Origin: Symsagittifera roscoffensis
Lineage: Eukaryota > Xenacoelomorpha > Acoela > Convolutidae
Assembly (NCBI RefSeq): GCF_963678635.1
Contig: NC_087063.1
Coordinates: 77,337,617 to 77,401,616 of the forward strand
Direction: 5' to 3'
DNA length: 64,000 nt
The translations under genes were made by a program, and so were the position numbers. Position 1 is the stretch's first letter. Every line of letters starts with the position of its first letter. This document shows positions 24,411 to 34,219 of the stretch, piece by piece. The notes under the pieces are model-generated. The model saw nothing but the letters and a program-made list of their open reading frames with translations, was not told the DNA's origin and made no database searches.

Positions 24411-24932
24411 AATTTCTCGAGTATTTGGATAGAAACAATTAATTGACTTGCATTGGAAAAATTAGCCAGCATTTGGATAGGAACAATTAATTGACTTGCA
24501 TTGGAAAAATTAGCCAGCATTTGGTTAGGAACAACTAATTGACTTGCATGGGAGAAATTATCCAGCATTTGGATAGAAACAATTAATTGACTTGCATTGG
24601 AAAAATTAGCCAGCATTTGGTTAGGAACAATTAATTGACTTGCTTAGAAAAAAATTAGCCAGCATTTGGTTAGGAACAATTAATTGACTTGCTTAGAAAA
24701 AAATTAGCCAGCATTTGGTTAGGAACAATTAATTGACTTGCTTAGAAAAAAATTAGCCAGCATTTGGTTAGGAACAATTAATTGACTTGCTTAGAAAAAA
24801 ATTAGCCAGCATTTGGTTAGGAACAATTAATTGACTTGCTTAGAAAAAAATTAGCCAGCATTTGGTTAGGATCAATTAATTGACTTGCTTAGAAAAAAAT
24901 TAGCCAGCATTTGGTTAGGAACAATTAATTTT
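24411..24932. repeat. 49-bp minisatellite, about 10-11 units
   Basis: Tandem units with core AGCCAGCATTTGGTTAGGAA followed by CAATTAATTGACTTGCTTAG and an A run. Units from about 24611 on are 49 bp and almost identical; units to the left are variants (CATTGGAAAAATT instead of CTTAGAAAAAAATT). Such a gradient suggests recent expansion at the right side. The minus-strand open frame through it is incidental. Confidence 0.93.
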
Positions 24933-25091
24933 GAGCCTTGCTCTCAGTTTTTCCATTCTGATCAATGAGTTTTAATTTCTTAAAACTTTATAAAGTTATA
25001 CCAACTGGAAAAACATGATTGCTCGAGCCACCTGGTAGGTCGCTTGATCTACTAACTAATATTAGTAAAACTCAGGTAACTTGCTTTAGGG

Positions 25092-25805
25092 TTAGTCTAA
25101 GATTCTGTCAAGTCCCATTATTGTTCCTCGGCACCATGGACATTTATAGCCATCCCTTTGAATTATATCGCCGCATTCATGGCACAGTTTGTGTCCACAG
25201 TTCTTTATTTTCATATTTTGCTTTCCAATACAGCATATAGTACATATCTCTGGCGTATCTGGGTTCGGATCGGAGAGCCGGACTTCCAGTGCACGTTCAG
25301 TTCTATTGTGTTGATCATTATCTGTGTCTGGGCCTCGAACTGGATATGGCATTGGGGCTACTTTTGAGTTTCGTAATAGTTCAGGTCTGGCCGTAGAAGT
25401 AATTCTGGGAACCACTTGCAGCTCGTGAATCATGTTTTGTTCACATTGAGTCGTCGGAGATCGGGTGACAGGAACGTCTGTCCTTCGCCTTTGCATAAAT
25501 CTGGTGACAGCAGCTTCGCGTCTTCGCCTTTGTCTATATGTTGAAAACCGGTCATTTAAAATGGAAACAAGCCCTAAGAAATAAGGGAACGCCCAAAGCG
25601 AAACAAAAGCTGCTCGGAATAAGCTAATGCATAGTGATGCTAAGATTAGGTCCACTGATACTGATGCGGAGGTTTCGTGACCCGCAACGTGTTTGAACTT
25701 ATTTTTTGCAACAATGTAGGAGATGATCGATGAAGTGCACTCCAAAGCATATAAGAAGAAAAGTATCACCGAAGAGATGCGACAACTTGTTGTACAAGCC
25801 TCACC
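25092..25805 (-). CDS. Last exon of a membrane-anchored RING-finger protein (putative E3 ubiquitin ligase)
   Basis: A 238-codon open exon. There is no ATG near its start; instead a polypyrimidine-containing TTTGTTGTTTTAG acceptor at 25806-25807 precedes it in frame, so upstream exons are expected at higher coordinates. The N-terminal part has two hydrophobic stretches (VILFFLYALEC; DLILASLCISLFRAAFVSLW then FPYFLGLVSIL) that should be membrane segments, then an Arg-rich loop (YRQRRRREAAVTRFMQRRR), a polar linker, and a C-terminal C3HC4 RING: C-x2-C, CGHKLCHEC, CPWC. The RING ends 11 residues before the stop. RING proteins pass ubiquitin from E2 to substrate; membrane placement is inferred. 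No paralogue assignment possible. Confidence 0.82.
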   Translation of the reverse strand, partial: GEACTTSCRISSVILFFLYALECTSSIISYIVAKNKFKHVAGHETSASVSVDLILASLCISLFRAAFVSLWAFPYFLGLVSILNDRFSTYRQRRRREAAVTRFMQRRRTDVPVTRSPTTQCEQNMIHELQVVPRITSTARPELLRNSKVAPMPYPVRGPDTDNDQHNRTERALEVRLSDPNPDTPEICTICCIGKQNMKIKNCGHKLCHECGDIIQRDGYKCPWCRGTIMGLDRILD

Positions 25806-25807
25806 CT

Positions 25808-26225
25808 AAAACAACAAATTTCTTGTTAACACTTTAAATCTAATACCGTCTGAGATATACGACAAGAACACTTATTTGGCCGTGTTGGTAACTTTCAACA
25901 AAAACGTTGTAAATTAAATTAAATTTGAGATGACTGGGTCGCAGTCGTGCGTGTTAATGTGCCCAGTCTATCACCACAGAATTTCTTTTTTCGAGCTATA
26001 AGCTGACAGATTGCCACATTTCTAGGTTTTGATTTGGAAATTTATTTTTCATCGAATATCATACTGTCTGAGATACTGAGATGCTGTTCTAAGATAAGAC
26101 CATCAGGATCGTCAATTTTCTACTTACCAAAAAATTAGGCAGATGTGACACCCATCACAACCGAACACGAAACAATTACCTGACAACTTAATCGAACATA
26201 AAAAACTAAAAAATCATAGTTAGAC
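25808..26225. other. Presumed intron or 5' region of the RING gene
   Basis: AT-rich, no convincing exon identified. The missing N-terminal exons of the RING gene must lie here or further right. Confidence 0.4.
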
Positions 26226-26227
26226 CG

Positions 26228-26471
<244 letters not shown>

Positions 26472-26479
26472 TAGAGGCT

Positions 26480-27710
26480 AAATTTTATGAGCTCGAATCG
26501 AATCAATCATTGTTTTAAAAAAGAGAGAGTTGAACTAAAGAATGTCTGACTTCAGGGCGTTAATGGTTCCTTTTCTAATATTTTTGGGTCATTTTTATAG
26601 AAATTTTGCTAGCGAGCCTTAAAGATTTGTTGAGCGACGACAAAAACTTACAAGACAGTGCAAAGTTGAATTGACAGAAACCTCGTTTGACTTTTCTTTA
26701 CACAAGGTTACGGATATACAAAAAGTGTTCTACAAAAAAAACTAAAGCAAACCTAAAAATTTCGAAAAAGTGGAAAAAGTCTCAAATATATGCGGGAGAA
26801 ATACAACAGGTGAATACGAAGAAGTCAAGAACTCATTCAACGATATCAGCTCAAAGCGTGAAATTGCTCCATCTTTCAAAATGAATGCATTATTGGGAAA
26901 GCATTGCTTTTGAGAATCCCTAGATTCCCATTTTTTGGATGTAAAATGTATAAAGTATGGGGTTTAAAAAGTATAAGAAGACATTGGAATAGAAGGGGCA
27001 TTGCGAAAAAAAAACGAGACGAAGGAGAAGACGAAGCATCTGAATCTTAAGGAACACCGGTAAAGATTGAAAAAAAGGGCAAAATTACACTGGCTGAAAA
27101 GTATTAAAATTACCTTTAAAAGTTAAGTTCCGGCGTTTTTGAGCAGTATGAGGAACTTCAAAGAATAAAAAAAAAATACATAGCAAAGAAGTACAGTTTT
27201 TTGTTTTCATAGTGGTTTGGTCAATGGGTAAAGAAATAACTCAAGAAGCATAGAACACACAATTTCAACTTCAAAATATATCTTCGTCTTTTCATTTAAG
27301 TGGGTGACAACAATTTACAGCTCAAAAAGCAACAAAAGACGTAGCAACAGTAGAATTATTACAGATAGTGAAATAGAAGGGGCAGCGAAATTAACCTAAA
27401 AGCACATAGGAGGAGAAGAGACGATTAAACTTACAGAACACCCAGGAGAAAAGAACGCAAAAATTTTTGGCAACATTACGGTCAAAATTAAACGAGCTGA
27501 ACAAAATTATTATAAGCTAAACTTATCAAGAAACGTCCGGCTTTATTTGGCAGAAATGTGAAAGACGATGTTGATGTACTTGTAAGTGAGTATCGGTGCT
27601 AAGAGTCATTAATCGAAATTGACGAGTGGAAAACGGTTACGCCTGCAGCAATTAACCAACTCGTAGCAAAATAGCACCTTGGATATAAGTTATCTAATGA
27701 TTACAGTGTA
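26480..27710. repeat. Dispersed repeat family S, longer copy
   Basis: Aligns in the same orientation with 28228-28925 over its ends: GAGGCTAA..TTGAACTAAA at the left, ATGCATTATTGGGAAAGCATT in the middle, and a much better conserved block of about 117 bp at the right (27589-27705). The copy here has several hundred additional bases. No coding capacity is recognisable. Nature unknown (SINE, MITE or decayed element). Confidence 0.6.
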
Positions 27711-28227
27711 TTTCATAACCCGATATCTTCGTGTACCAGCAATAAAATCGAATTTTTGCTAACTGTATCTCAGTAGCAATCAAATAGTTGATTAAAAAAT
27801 TTAACCAAAATTCTGTGAAGTTAAGGGCAACGAGCTCAAGAGGTCCTTCAAAAAATAATTTGTTGAAAAACGCATTGAAATCTATACAACAGAGAGTGAT
27901 AAAAAAACTCAGATTCCGCGGAGAGAAACAATCAACAGCTAAAGAGTTCTTTTTAAAAGTTAGCACGAGTAGTTAGAAATGTTTGGAAGACAAGTGGGTC
28001 CATTTATACATCGAGAAGCCTCAAGTTTTGTCGACAAATTGACAGCACGAAAAATCGCGCCACCAAAGAAACTAAAAAGGACTTTTCACGTCTAATTTCA
28101 TCAAGAGAAAAACCATCGTTGAAACTAGTCTGCCGACCAAGTTTCTAGTCAATGATTTTCTCAGAAAAATAAAAATTGACACTCATTTTTAGAAAAGATA
28201 TAAGCAATCATTCAAGTAAGAAACCGA

Positions 28228-28925
28228 AAGAGGCTAATTTTAATGAGCCCGATTTAACCAGGTTGTTTGAAAATGAAAAATTGAACTAAAAACTGCCTGA
28301 CTTTTGAGACAAGAAAGATTTCTGTTCTAATATATTGCCGTCACTTTTATATACATTTCGTTAGCTAGCTTTACAAATTTTTCAAAAGAAGATGCAAGTT
28401 GCATTGACAAAAACCAAATTTTTTTCACTTTAACAAAGTAACTGTTGTCAAAGTAGTGTACTAAAAAAGCAAAGGCATGTCTAACATAAAGTGTAAATAA
28501 TTATTGAAAAGACGGATAAAACCGCAAAGAGTGAACATGATGAAGTCGAAAATTTTTTCAGCGAAATCAACAGGAAGAGTGATCTTTCAAAACGTCACTA
28601 AAAGCATCGACTCTATTCTCAAACATATTTCAATATGGATGCCTTATTGGAAAAGCATTACATTTGATAAACCCTAGTTTCCAGCAGTTTAAGTTTCAAA
28701 GGGATAAGAGATGACATGGGTTGCCATTTTAGTTAAAAAACTAACCAGTCCTGTCCAGCACAAAGTCTTTTTTCCAACTACCTGGTGATATCTCTGCTGA
28801 TGTTGATGTACTTGTGGGTGAGTATCGGTGCTAAGAGTCATTAATCAAAATCGGCGAGTGGAAAACGGTTACGCCTGCACCAATTAACCAACTCGTAGCA
28901 AAGTAGCACCTTGGATAAGGACAAA
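28228..28925. repeat. Dispersed repeat family S, shorter copy
   Basis: Diverged copy of 26480-27710 lacking an internal part. The right block at 28797-28915 matches 27589-27705 at all but about 7 of 117 positions (GAGTATCGGTGCTAAGAGTC, GGAAAACGGTTACGCCTGCA), whereas the left part is clearly more diverged. Confidence 0.6.
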
Positions 28926-29985
28926 TCCTGGTGAATAACATCCACAGCATTGCTGTAAATCTTCAGAACCAACAAGTTCGAGCCATTTGCGGGAGGAGGA
29001 AATTTGAAAAGTTTTCTGATTAAGAATATGAACGCGTTTTATCATAATCAAGATACTATGTCAAACTTCCTTTAGTTCATAGTTGCACATCTTTTAGCTC
29101 AGAAATTCATAGTACCTGCTGCAAAACGTATTTGACAAAAAAATAGTCGTTCGGGCAGTAGACCAGATGATAGATATAGGAGCCCGAAAGAAAGACCTTG
29201 TATTTGAACATTGGCTGAACGGAAATGAATATTTTCTGGAATCAAAATCTTGAAGAAACTTACTGTTTTCTTAAATTGAATTCATCTATTTATTTTTCTG
29301 TTTTGTAAGCAAGAACTCTGAAAAAAAAACTGATAAAAAACAGTATATGTAGTATAAATAAAGAAAAAACATGATTTAAAGAGCTTCAATTCAGCTGTTA
29401 AACTTGCTATCTTGAAGTTTGAATATCCAATTTTTCAAGTTGATGAAAATAAGCACTCCCTCAAACAATTGATTTTTTCTCTAATTATACGATTTTTTCT
29501 CTTCCAGAAATAATTTGGTCTGACTTTATTTTCAGACAATCGGCCTGCCAAGTATATGTATATATGTAATAAGCTAAAAAAACCTTCATGTTGAAAATGT
29601 TTTTTTTTCTATTAACTATAATTGGTCTTACGATATCATTTCCAACCGATGATTTATCTGCCAATGATTATATACTTGGACAGCCTTTTTTGTAAGATTC
29701 TGGTTGACGCCTTTTTTGAAAATAACTTGCTGGATTTTGGAAATTGCAACGTTCATTTCAGCGTAAAATAAAAACTTTTGTTCAAAGAAACTTGCTTAAA
29801 CTATGCAACTTAGAAATATCATGCGTCGAAATAGGGGTTGATGAAAATCAATCAAACTTGAATTTTTGTGTGTTCAGAAAGTTTGTTTTTGTAGATGTTT
29901 TGTTTTATTTTTTGGCGTAACATTTTAATTTTAGTGAAACAAGGATAGCTGCGGTGGCGTTGCATATTCCTAAAGTGAAAAGTCA
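28926..29985. other. AT-rich intergenic sequence
   Basis: No supported feature. A stretch near 29150-29240 reads like a short protein fragment (DRYRSPKERPCI / RMIDIGARKKDLVFEHW) but is broken and unassigned. Confidence 0.35.
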
Positions 29986-29989
29986 AAAA

Positions 29990-30490
29990 ACTGTATATAA
30001 CATGACTGCTCGTATCAGGGCGAAGCCCTGAATGTTTCGACTGCCTTTCAAAGTTTATGGATCAGTGAAACTTTCTAAAATTTGAAATTTTTTATGAAAA
30101 TCATCACCCCACACGCCTTGTAAAGTACAAGAGAAAAATTTTTGCTCCTAGTAACAAATCAATTATGGCCAAAAACTTCTTTCAACCAATTTGGAACGAT
30201 TTCTAAGACAAATTAATACTCCGCTTCCGTGAAATATATCGAGAGTTAATTGTCCCAAATTGGCCAAAATGGCAATCATTAAACCCCGGAACTTTTACGA
30301 AAAATGATCAAAGGTGAAATATCTTTTTCAATTTGGGCTCAGAACAACAATACCTTTCGAATGATATTTAAAAAATCTGTCAAAAATGGCTAGTTAAAGA
30401 GTCGAAATTTGTCTGAAGAGAAAACCCACCCCGAGCACAAATATTCCGTTACTTTCGTATCGAAAGTCTGAACTAAAATCCGAGTTTAAG
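29990..30490. repeat. Dispersed repeat family R, copy 1
   Basis: About 500 bp. It starts with GACTGCTCGTATCAGGGCGA, includes a perfect small hairpin CAGGGC-GAA-GCCCTG, and continues with GTTTCGACTGCC, a conserved CCCAAATTGGCCAAAATGG (30256) and TTCCGTTACTTTCGTATC (30446). The whole stretch matches 56695-57170 in order. Confidence 0.72.
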
Positions 30491-30502
30491 CTTGTAAGCA
30501 AA

Positions 30503-30575
30503 CAAGACTGCTCGTATCAGGGCCAAGCCCTGAATGTTCCGACTGCCTTTTAAGGTCTATGGAGCATTAATATGT
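30503..30575. repeat. Dispersed repeat family R, truncated tandem copy
   Basis: A second head GACTGCTCGTATCAGGGCCA...GAATGTTCCGACTGCC starts about 500 bp after copy 1 in the same orientation, then similarity stops after about 70 bp. Its hairpin has one mismatch (GGGCC). Confidence 0.65.
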
Positions 30576-32100
30576 TACGTTGATGCTTACGATGTTACGG
30601 TGATGCCATACAATTAACTTTCGAGCTGATTATGAAGAAAAAAATCACAGAGAAGCTCAAAAATGTCAGGAGTTTGCTCTCTTTGGTGGTCATTTCACCA
30701 AAAAGATAAATTATTTCCGCTTTTATCATTTAAGTTTTGTTGATGATGGATGTCGCATTCAGAAAATTTTTGCCGTATCACGCGTATTAAAAATGTCAGA
30801 TGTTAGTGGTTCAAATAGCTCAAATTAGGTTCAACCAAAGGTTCAACTACTTTATCAAAATTTGAACTTACCGACGAAGTCCAGCTCCTGAAAGCAAAAA
30901 CAATTGATGGTTAACAAAACATAAAAACCTTCAAATGAGGATAAAAATATTTGAATCGTAATTGGACAGGAAAACCTTTAAGACTAAGGCTCGTAAAAGG
31001 GACAAAATAAATTGTTTTTTTTTTGCGATTTCATTTAAACAGCTGCAAAATCTAGGCACAGTTGTCATATTATAAATGTAAATGTCATTGATAAAAACTG
31101 CTTCTTTGAAATCAAAACGTGCATAAAAACTTTTCACATATTGACATATTCATTTTGTCAAAAAAATTAGTAAAATTTTACATTTATCAAAATTGAAATA
31201 ACGCACCGAAAACTTACAAACTTTTACAAACTTATTTTTACAAGTTTTTACAAACTTATTTTTATTTTAGCAAATGAAACAAAAGATAATAATCGTGTTT
31301 ACAAAAAAAAACACTTTCTTGTGATTTTTGGATTTTTTGGGAGAGAAACTCATCCTGGACTACATGATAAACCCAAAAATGTCAAATTTTGCATGCAAAT
31401 TTTTTTTTTCGTAAAATTTTTATTTTAACACAACAGCAAGTTTGCAGCCAAAAAAGGGATAAAAAATTTTATACCTCAAATTTTTTTTTAATTTTGTTTA
31501 TGAAAAAAATGCATATCATACAATTTTCATATATATATATATTACTGCGGGCAGGCAGTAATTTACTTTTTTGGTGCTCTTTAATGAAGCAAAATTGTGT
31601 TAAACCATATCAAACTGTAACTCACACTCCAAGTAAAACAATGTCGAGGAGGAAATTGATACCAATGCAAGCACAGCAAAGCCAAGCGGATATAGCAAAC
31701 CCAACGTATGGAGTCCGTGTATGCCCCCACATTTTTCTGAAACAAGAAACTGTCACAAAAAAGTCAAGCTTTTATGCTCAGATCGGGGTGATAATAAGCT
31801 TACACAAATTGGCAAATAAACTTCCTGCTATGATATTTGGAGTAATTGTTTTTTTTTGAGTCTACACTAAAAACAAATTTCAAAAAGCTACATTAAAGAA
31901 ACACCTTGAACAACACACATCTTAAAAACATCTTAAAGTAGATTGTTTTGAAATACATTTTCGGCCGAACATGCTCTGACCAAACCGACATTGTTGTAGA
32001 AAATGACGGTACTTCGAAATGATGTTTAAAAAAACGATTGACTGCTACTGCTGATAAGTTTCTTAACGAATAAACTTTTTAGTACCAAACGAAATTATGA
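30576..32100. other. AT-rich intergenic sequence
   Basis: No supported gene. The 156-codon frame at 31389-31859 is Phe/Lys rich at its start with an AT dinucleotide run (31530) and shows no family resemblance; I treat it as chance. Confidence 0.4.
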
Positions 32101-32104
32101 GAAG

Positions 32105-32514
32105 TGGAACCTAATCCAAACTACATATTTTATTATTCATAATTTAGATATTAAATCACTGTAAAGTATTTAATACTAACCAATCACAATCCATCTAACT
32201 AACTACCCACTTATTTGTAAGTGCTGAAATTACTTGTAATTTCAGCACCAGAGAGAATTGAATTTAACTTAGAAAATAGTTGACTCTCCAGAGTACTTCA
32301 GCAGCCGCAACAATACCAGTATACTCTAGATCTATTGAGCCTAGCAGAGACTAGTTAAACACCCTGAGACTAGTAGTAATAAGAGTAAGATTAGGATCGG
32401 TATTAGACTAAGAAGTTGCACGAATCTATCCGGCCAAAAATAAGATAGCGTGACGAGCAGACGGTGTACCCTATCCGAAATTACTCTATGAGATAGGCCT
32501 CCATACCTAACTCA
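32105..32514 (+). repeat. Element B 5' LTR (410 bp)
   Basis: TG...CA termini. It differs from the 3' LTR at four sites (for example AATTTAAC here, AATATAAC there; GTGACGAG versus GTGAAGAG). It contains the perfect hairpin at 32221-32248. The same family is represented by the diverged LTRs at 51557 and 52336. Confidence 0.97.
32221..32248. promoter_or_regulatory. Perfect 13-bp hairpin in LTR
   Basis: GTGCTGAAATTAC, loop TT, then its exact reverse complement. Repeated at 50798-50825 in the 3' LTR, and as a 12-bp stem at 51672-51699 in the derivative element, where the loop-closing base has changed but the stem is kept. A role in RNA structure, poly(A) site definition or strand transfer is inference. 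Confidence 0.85.
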
Positions 32515-32516
32515 TC

Positions 32517-32539
32517 TGGTGCGACCATAAGTCTCGAAC
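32517..32539 (+). promoter_or_regulatory. Element B primer-binding site
   Basis: TGGTGCGACCATAAGTCTCG followed by AAC, two bases after the LTR. The reverse complement ends in CCA and includes GTTCGAG, the tRNA T-loop sequence, so the match probably covers acceptor stem and T-arm. In the derivative at 51967 the first 18 bases are identical. Isotype not assigned. Confidence 0.82.
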
Positions 32540-32610
32540 AAGACCTTAAAAAACAAATTTGCTTAGAATTAACAAAATTAGATTAGAAATTAGACAAAAA
32601 CATTTTCAAA

Positions 32611-32844
32611 ATGTTATACGATAATAATTTAATTGAATGGTCTCTCCTACTCAATAGATCAAAACCACTCTTCCGAACAATACTAGAACAACGACGTTTT
32701 GGAATCAGAGCACCGACAAGAAACGACATACGACTACGGAGAAACTTACCAAATAGTTTCATGATAGTACGGCAAAAGCCACAACATACTTTTATATTTA
32801 GAGTTATACCGGCAATGAATTTAGATTTTCATTCGCAAACATAG
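32611..32844 (+). CDS. Element B leader ORF, small basic protein
   Basis: 77 codons from ATG, Arg-rich (EQRRFGIRAPTRNDIRLRRN), no domain recognised. Located 70 bases after the primer-binding site. It could be an accessory product, a spliced first exon, or chance; composition is more balanced than neighbouring frames. Confidence 0.35.
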   Translation: MLYDNNLIEWSLLLNRSKPLFRTILEQRRFGIRAPTRNDIRLRRNLPNSFMIVRQKPQHTFIFRVIPAMNLDFHSQT

Positions 32845-33299
32845 AGTTCTCGAAGAAAAATCTTCAATGCATTTACCAGGCGCTAAATAAATTATTAATG
32901 TTCAATAACGATTGATAAAAACATCACTAATCGTTTCTTCAACTGCAGTACTATATAAAAAATATTTGAAAAAAAATTTATTCAAAATATAAATAAAAAT
33001 TAGTAGCATGACAATAAATTGTTAGTAAACATCATTCATCTTGTTGTTCCAGCTTCATCACCTAAACATAACAGCCATCATAAATAAACTAACTTCATCA
33101 AATCTAAAATCCACAAATTGTTATTTCAAAATCTTAAACTTTATATTTCTTAAACCTAAATCTTTTAAATTTTCATCCAGATCATCAAGGCCTATCCTTT
33201 GATCTAATTTAATTTTCTATCTTTAACTTAAATTCTGATCATCAAGGCTTATCCTTGGATCATACAGAACAATTTTGTTCTCCCCCACCCACTTATCAT

Positions 33300-33720
33300 G
33301 TGTCTAACGACCTCAAACGTCGATTCACTCTCCAACCTTTTCAAAAGACCCAGGACTAATAGAAATTTTTCAAATATTAACCATTTAAATTAAGATAAAC
33401 AGTGAAGAACTTCGGTTATTCATCCTTCACTTGACCCCCTCCTCTTATACGACCCAGGATAGATCTTAGACTTAGTAAGTTTAAAATAGTATCTAACGAA
33501 CTACTCGCGTTCTAATTATACCTGAACCTTGTGGATCGATTTACTATTCTCCAACCCTTGAACACAATCACTACCCCTAAGTAAGATTAAGTAAGTTAAC
33601 ACCTTAGCTTATATTAGCCACGAGAAAGTAAAAATCATTCTTCGGAATCGATATACTTTTCTCTCCAACCCTGAATAAAAAGACCCAGGCTAAGCTAACC
33701 AAAAAAATCGTAAGGACTAA
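33300..33720 (+). repeat. Imperfect leader repeats
   Basis: Blocks with CTCCAACC followed by AGACCCAGG recur near 33330-33357, 33548-33557 (first half), and 33664-33692; an isolated CGACCCAGG lies at 33451. The blocks are about 100-220 bp apart and embedded in similar text (CGATTCACTCTCC, CGATTTACTATTCTCC, CGATATACTTTTCTCTCC). A pair of GATCATCAAGGC(C/T)TATCC lies near 33181 and 33237. They precede gag and could be packaging or structural motifs. Confidence 0.5.
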
Positions 33721-33735
33721 CAGTCTAGGAAATAA

Positions 33736-34110
33736 AAACCACTTACAAAAAACCTTGCATCCATCATCCTAAACCTTGTGTCATTAAAAAATTTAGGAAA
33801 TAAACAAACCATCGTCGTACACAATTGTCAAATTGAAAATCAAAAATACGATCTTGTTATCACCCTGCATACACAAACAACTGAATACATACACACAAAA
33901 CGGCAAACACTAAAAAGAACAATTTTAAGCAAACAACGACAGATAACACGAAAAAGATTTTCAAAGAACCGAAACGCATTTTCCGACTCAGAAGTCAGTA
34001 GTCTTGACGAACTATACAAAGTAGAAGATTCAATAAATCAAACTTACCCAATCCAGGACTCAGTATATTTTTCAGACTCAGAAACAAATACAATCTCATC
34101 GAAAAAATGA
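33736..34110 (+). CDS. Element B pre-gag frame
   Basis: Open from a TAA at 33733 with no ATG, to TGA at 34108. Basic middle (LKRTILSKQRQITRKRF) and Ser/Asp-rich end with a repeated FSDSE motif (NAFSDSEVSSLDEL, YFSDSETN). Could be a 3' exon of a leader-spliced product; a possible acceptor AACAGTCTAG lies at 33719-33728. Unknown function. Confidence 0.3.
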   Translation, partial: KPLTKNLASIILNLVSLKNLGNKQTIVVHNCQIENQKYDLVITLHTQTTEYIHTKRQTLKRTILSKQRQITRKRFSKNRNAFSDSEVSSLDELYKVEDSINQTYPIQDSVYFSDSETNTISSKK

Positions 34111-34219
34111 AAAAATAGAATAAAAAAGAAACACAAGCATAAACCAGTACATCTGTACAATTGGAGTCAACCAATTAGACACATTAACAACTATTTATTA
34201 ACAGTCATCAAACGTAAAG

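Noticed and set aside
24356-24616. 86-codon minus-strand frame with repeated ANFSNASQLIV
   Set aside because: It is a reading of the 49-bp minisatellite; repeats make it look protein-like.
24411-24932. CRISPR-like array
   Set aside because: Units are contiguous with no unique spacers, and the genome is eukaryotic; it is a minisatellite.
31389-31859. 156-codon plus-strand frame
   Set aside because: Starts in a T-rich/A-rich stretch with an AT dinucleotide run; no domain, no splice or promoter context.
32105-32514. Element B LTR as BEL/Pao or copia type
   Set aside because: The RT motif set, the order RT-RNase H-integrase and the GPY/F module indicate a Ty3/gypsy-like element; copia has integrase before RT.
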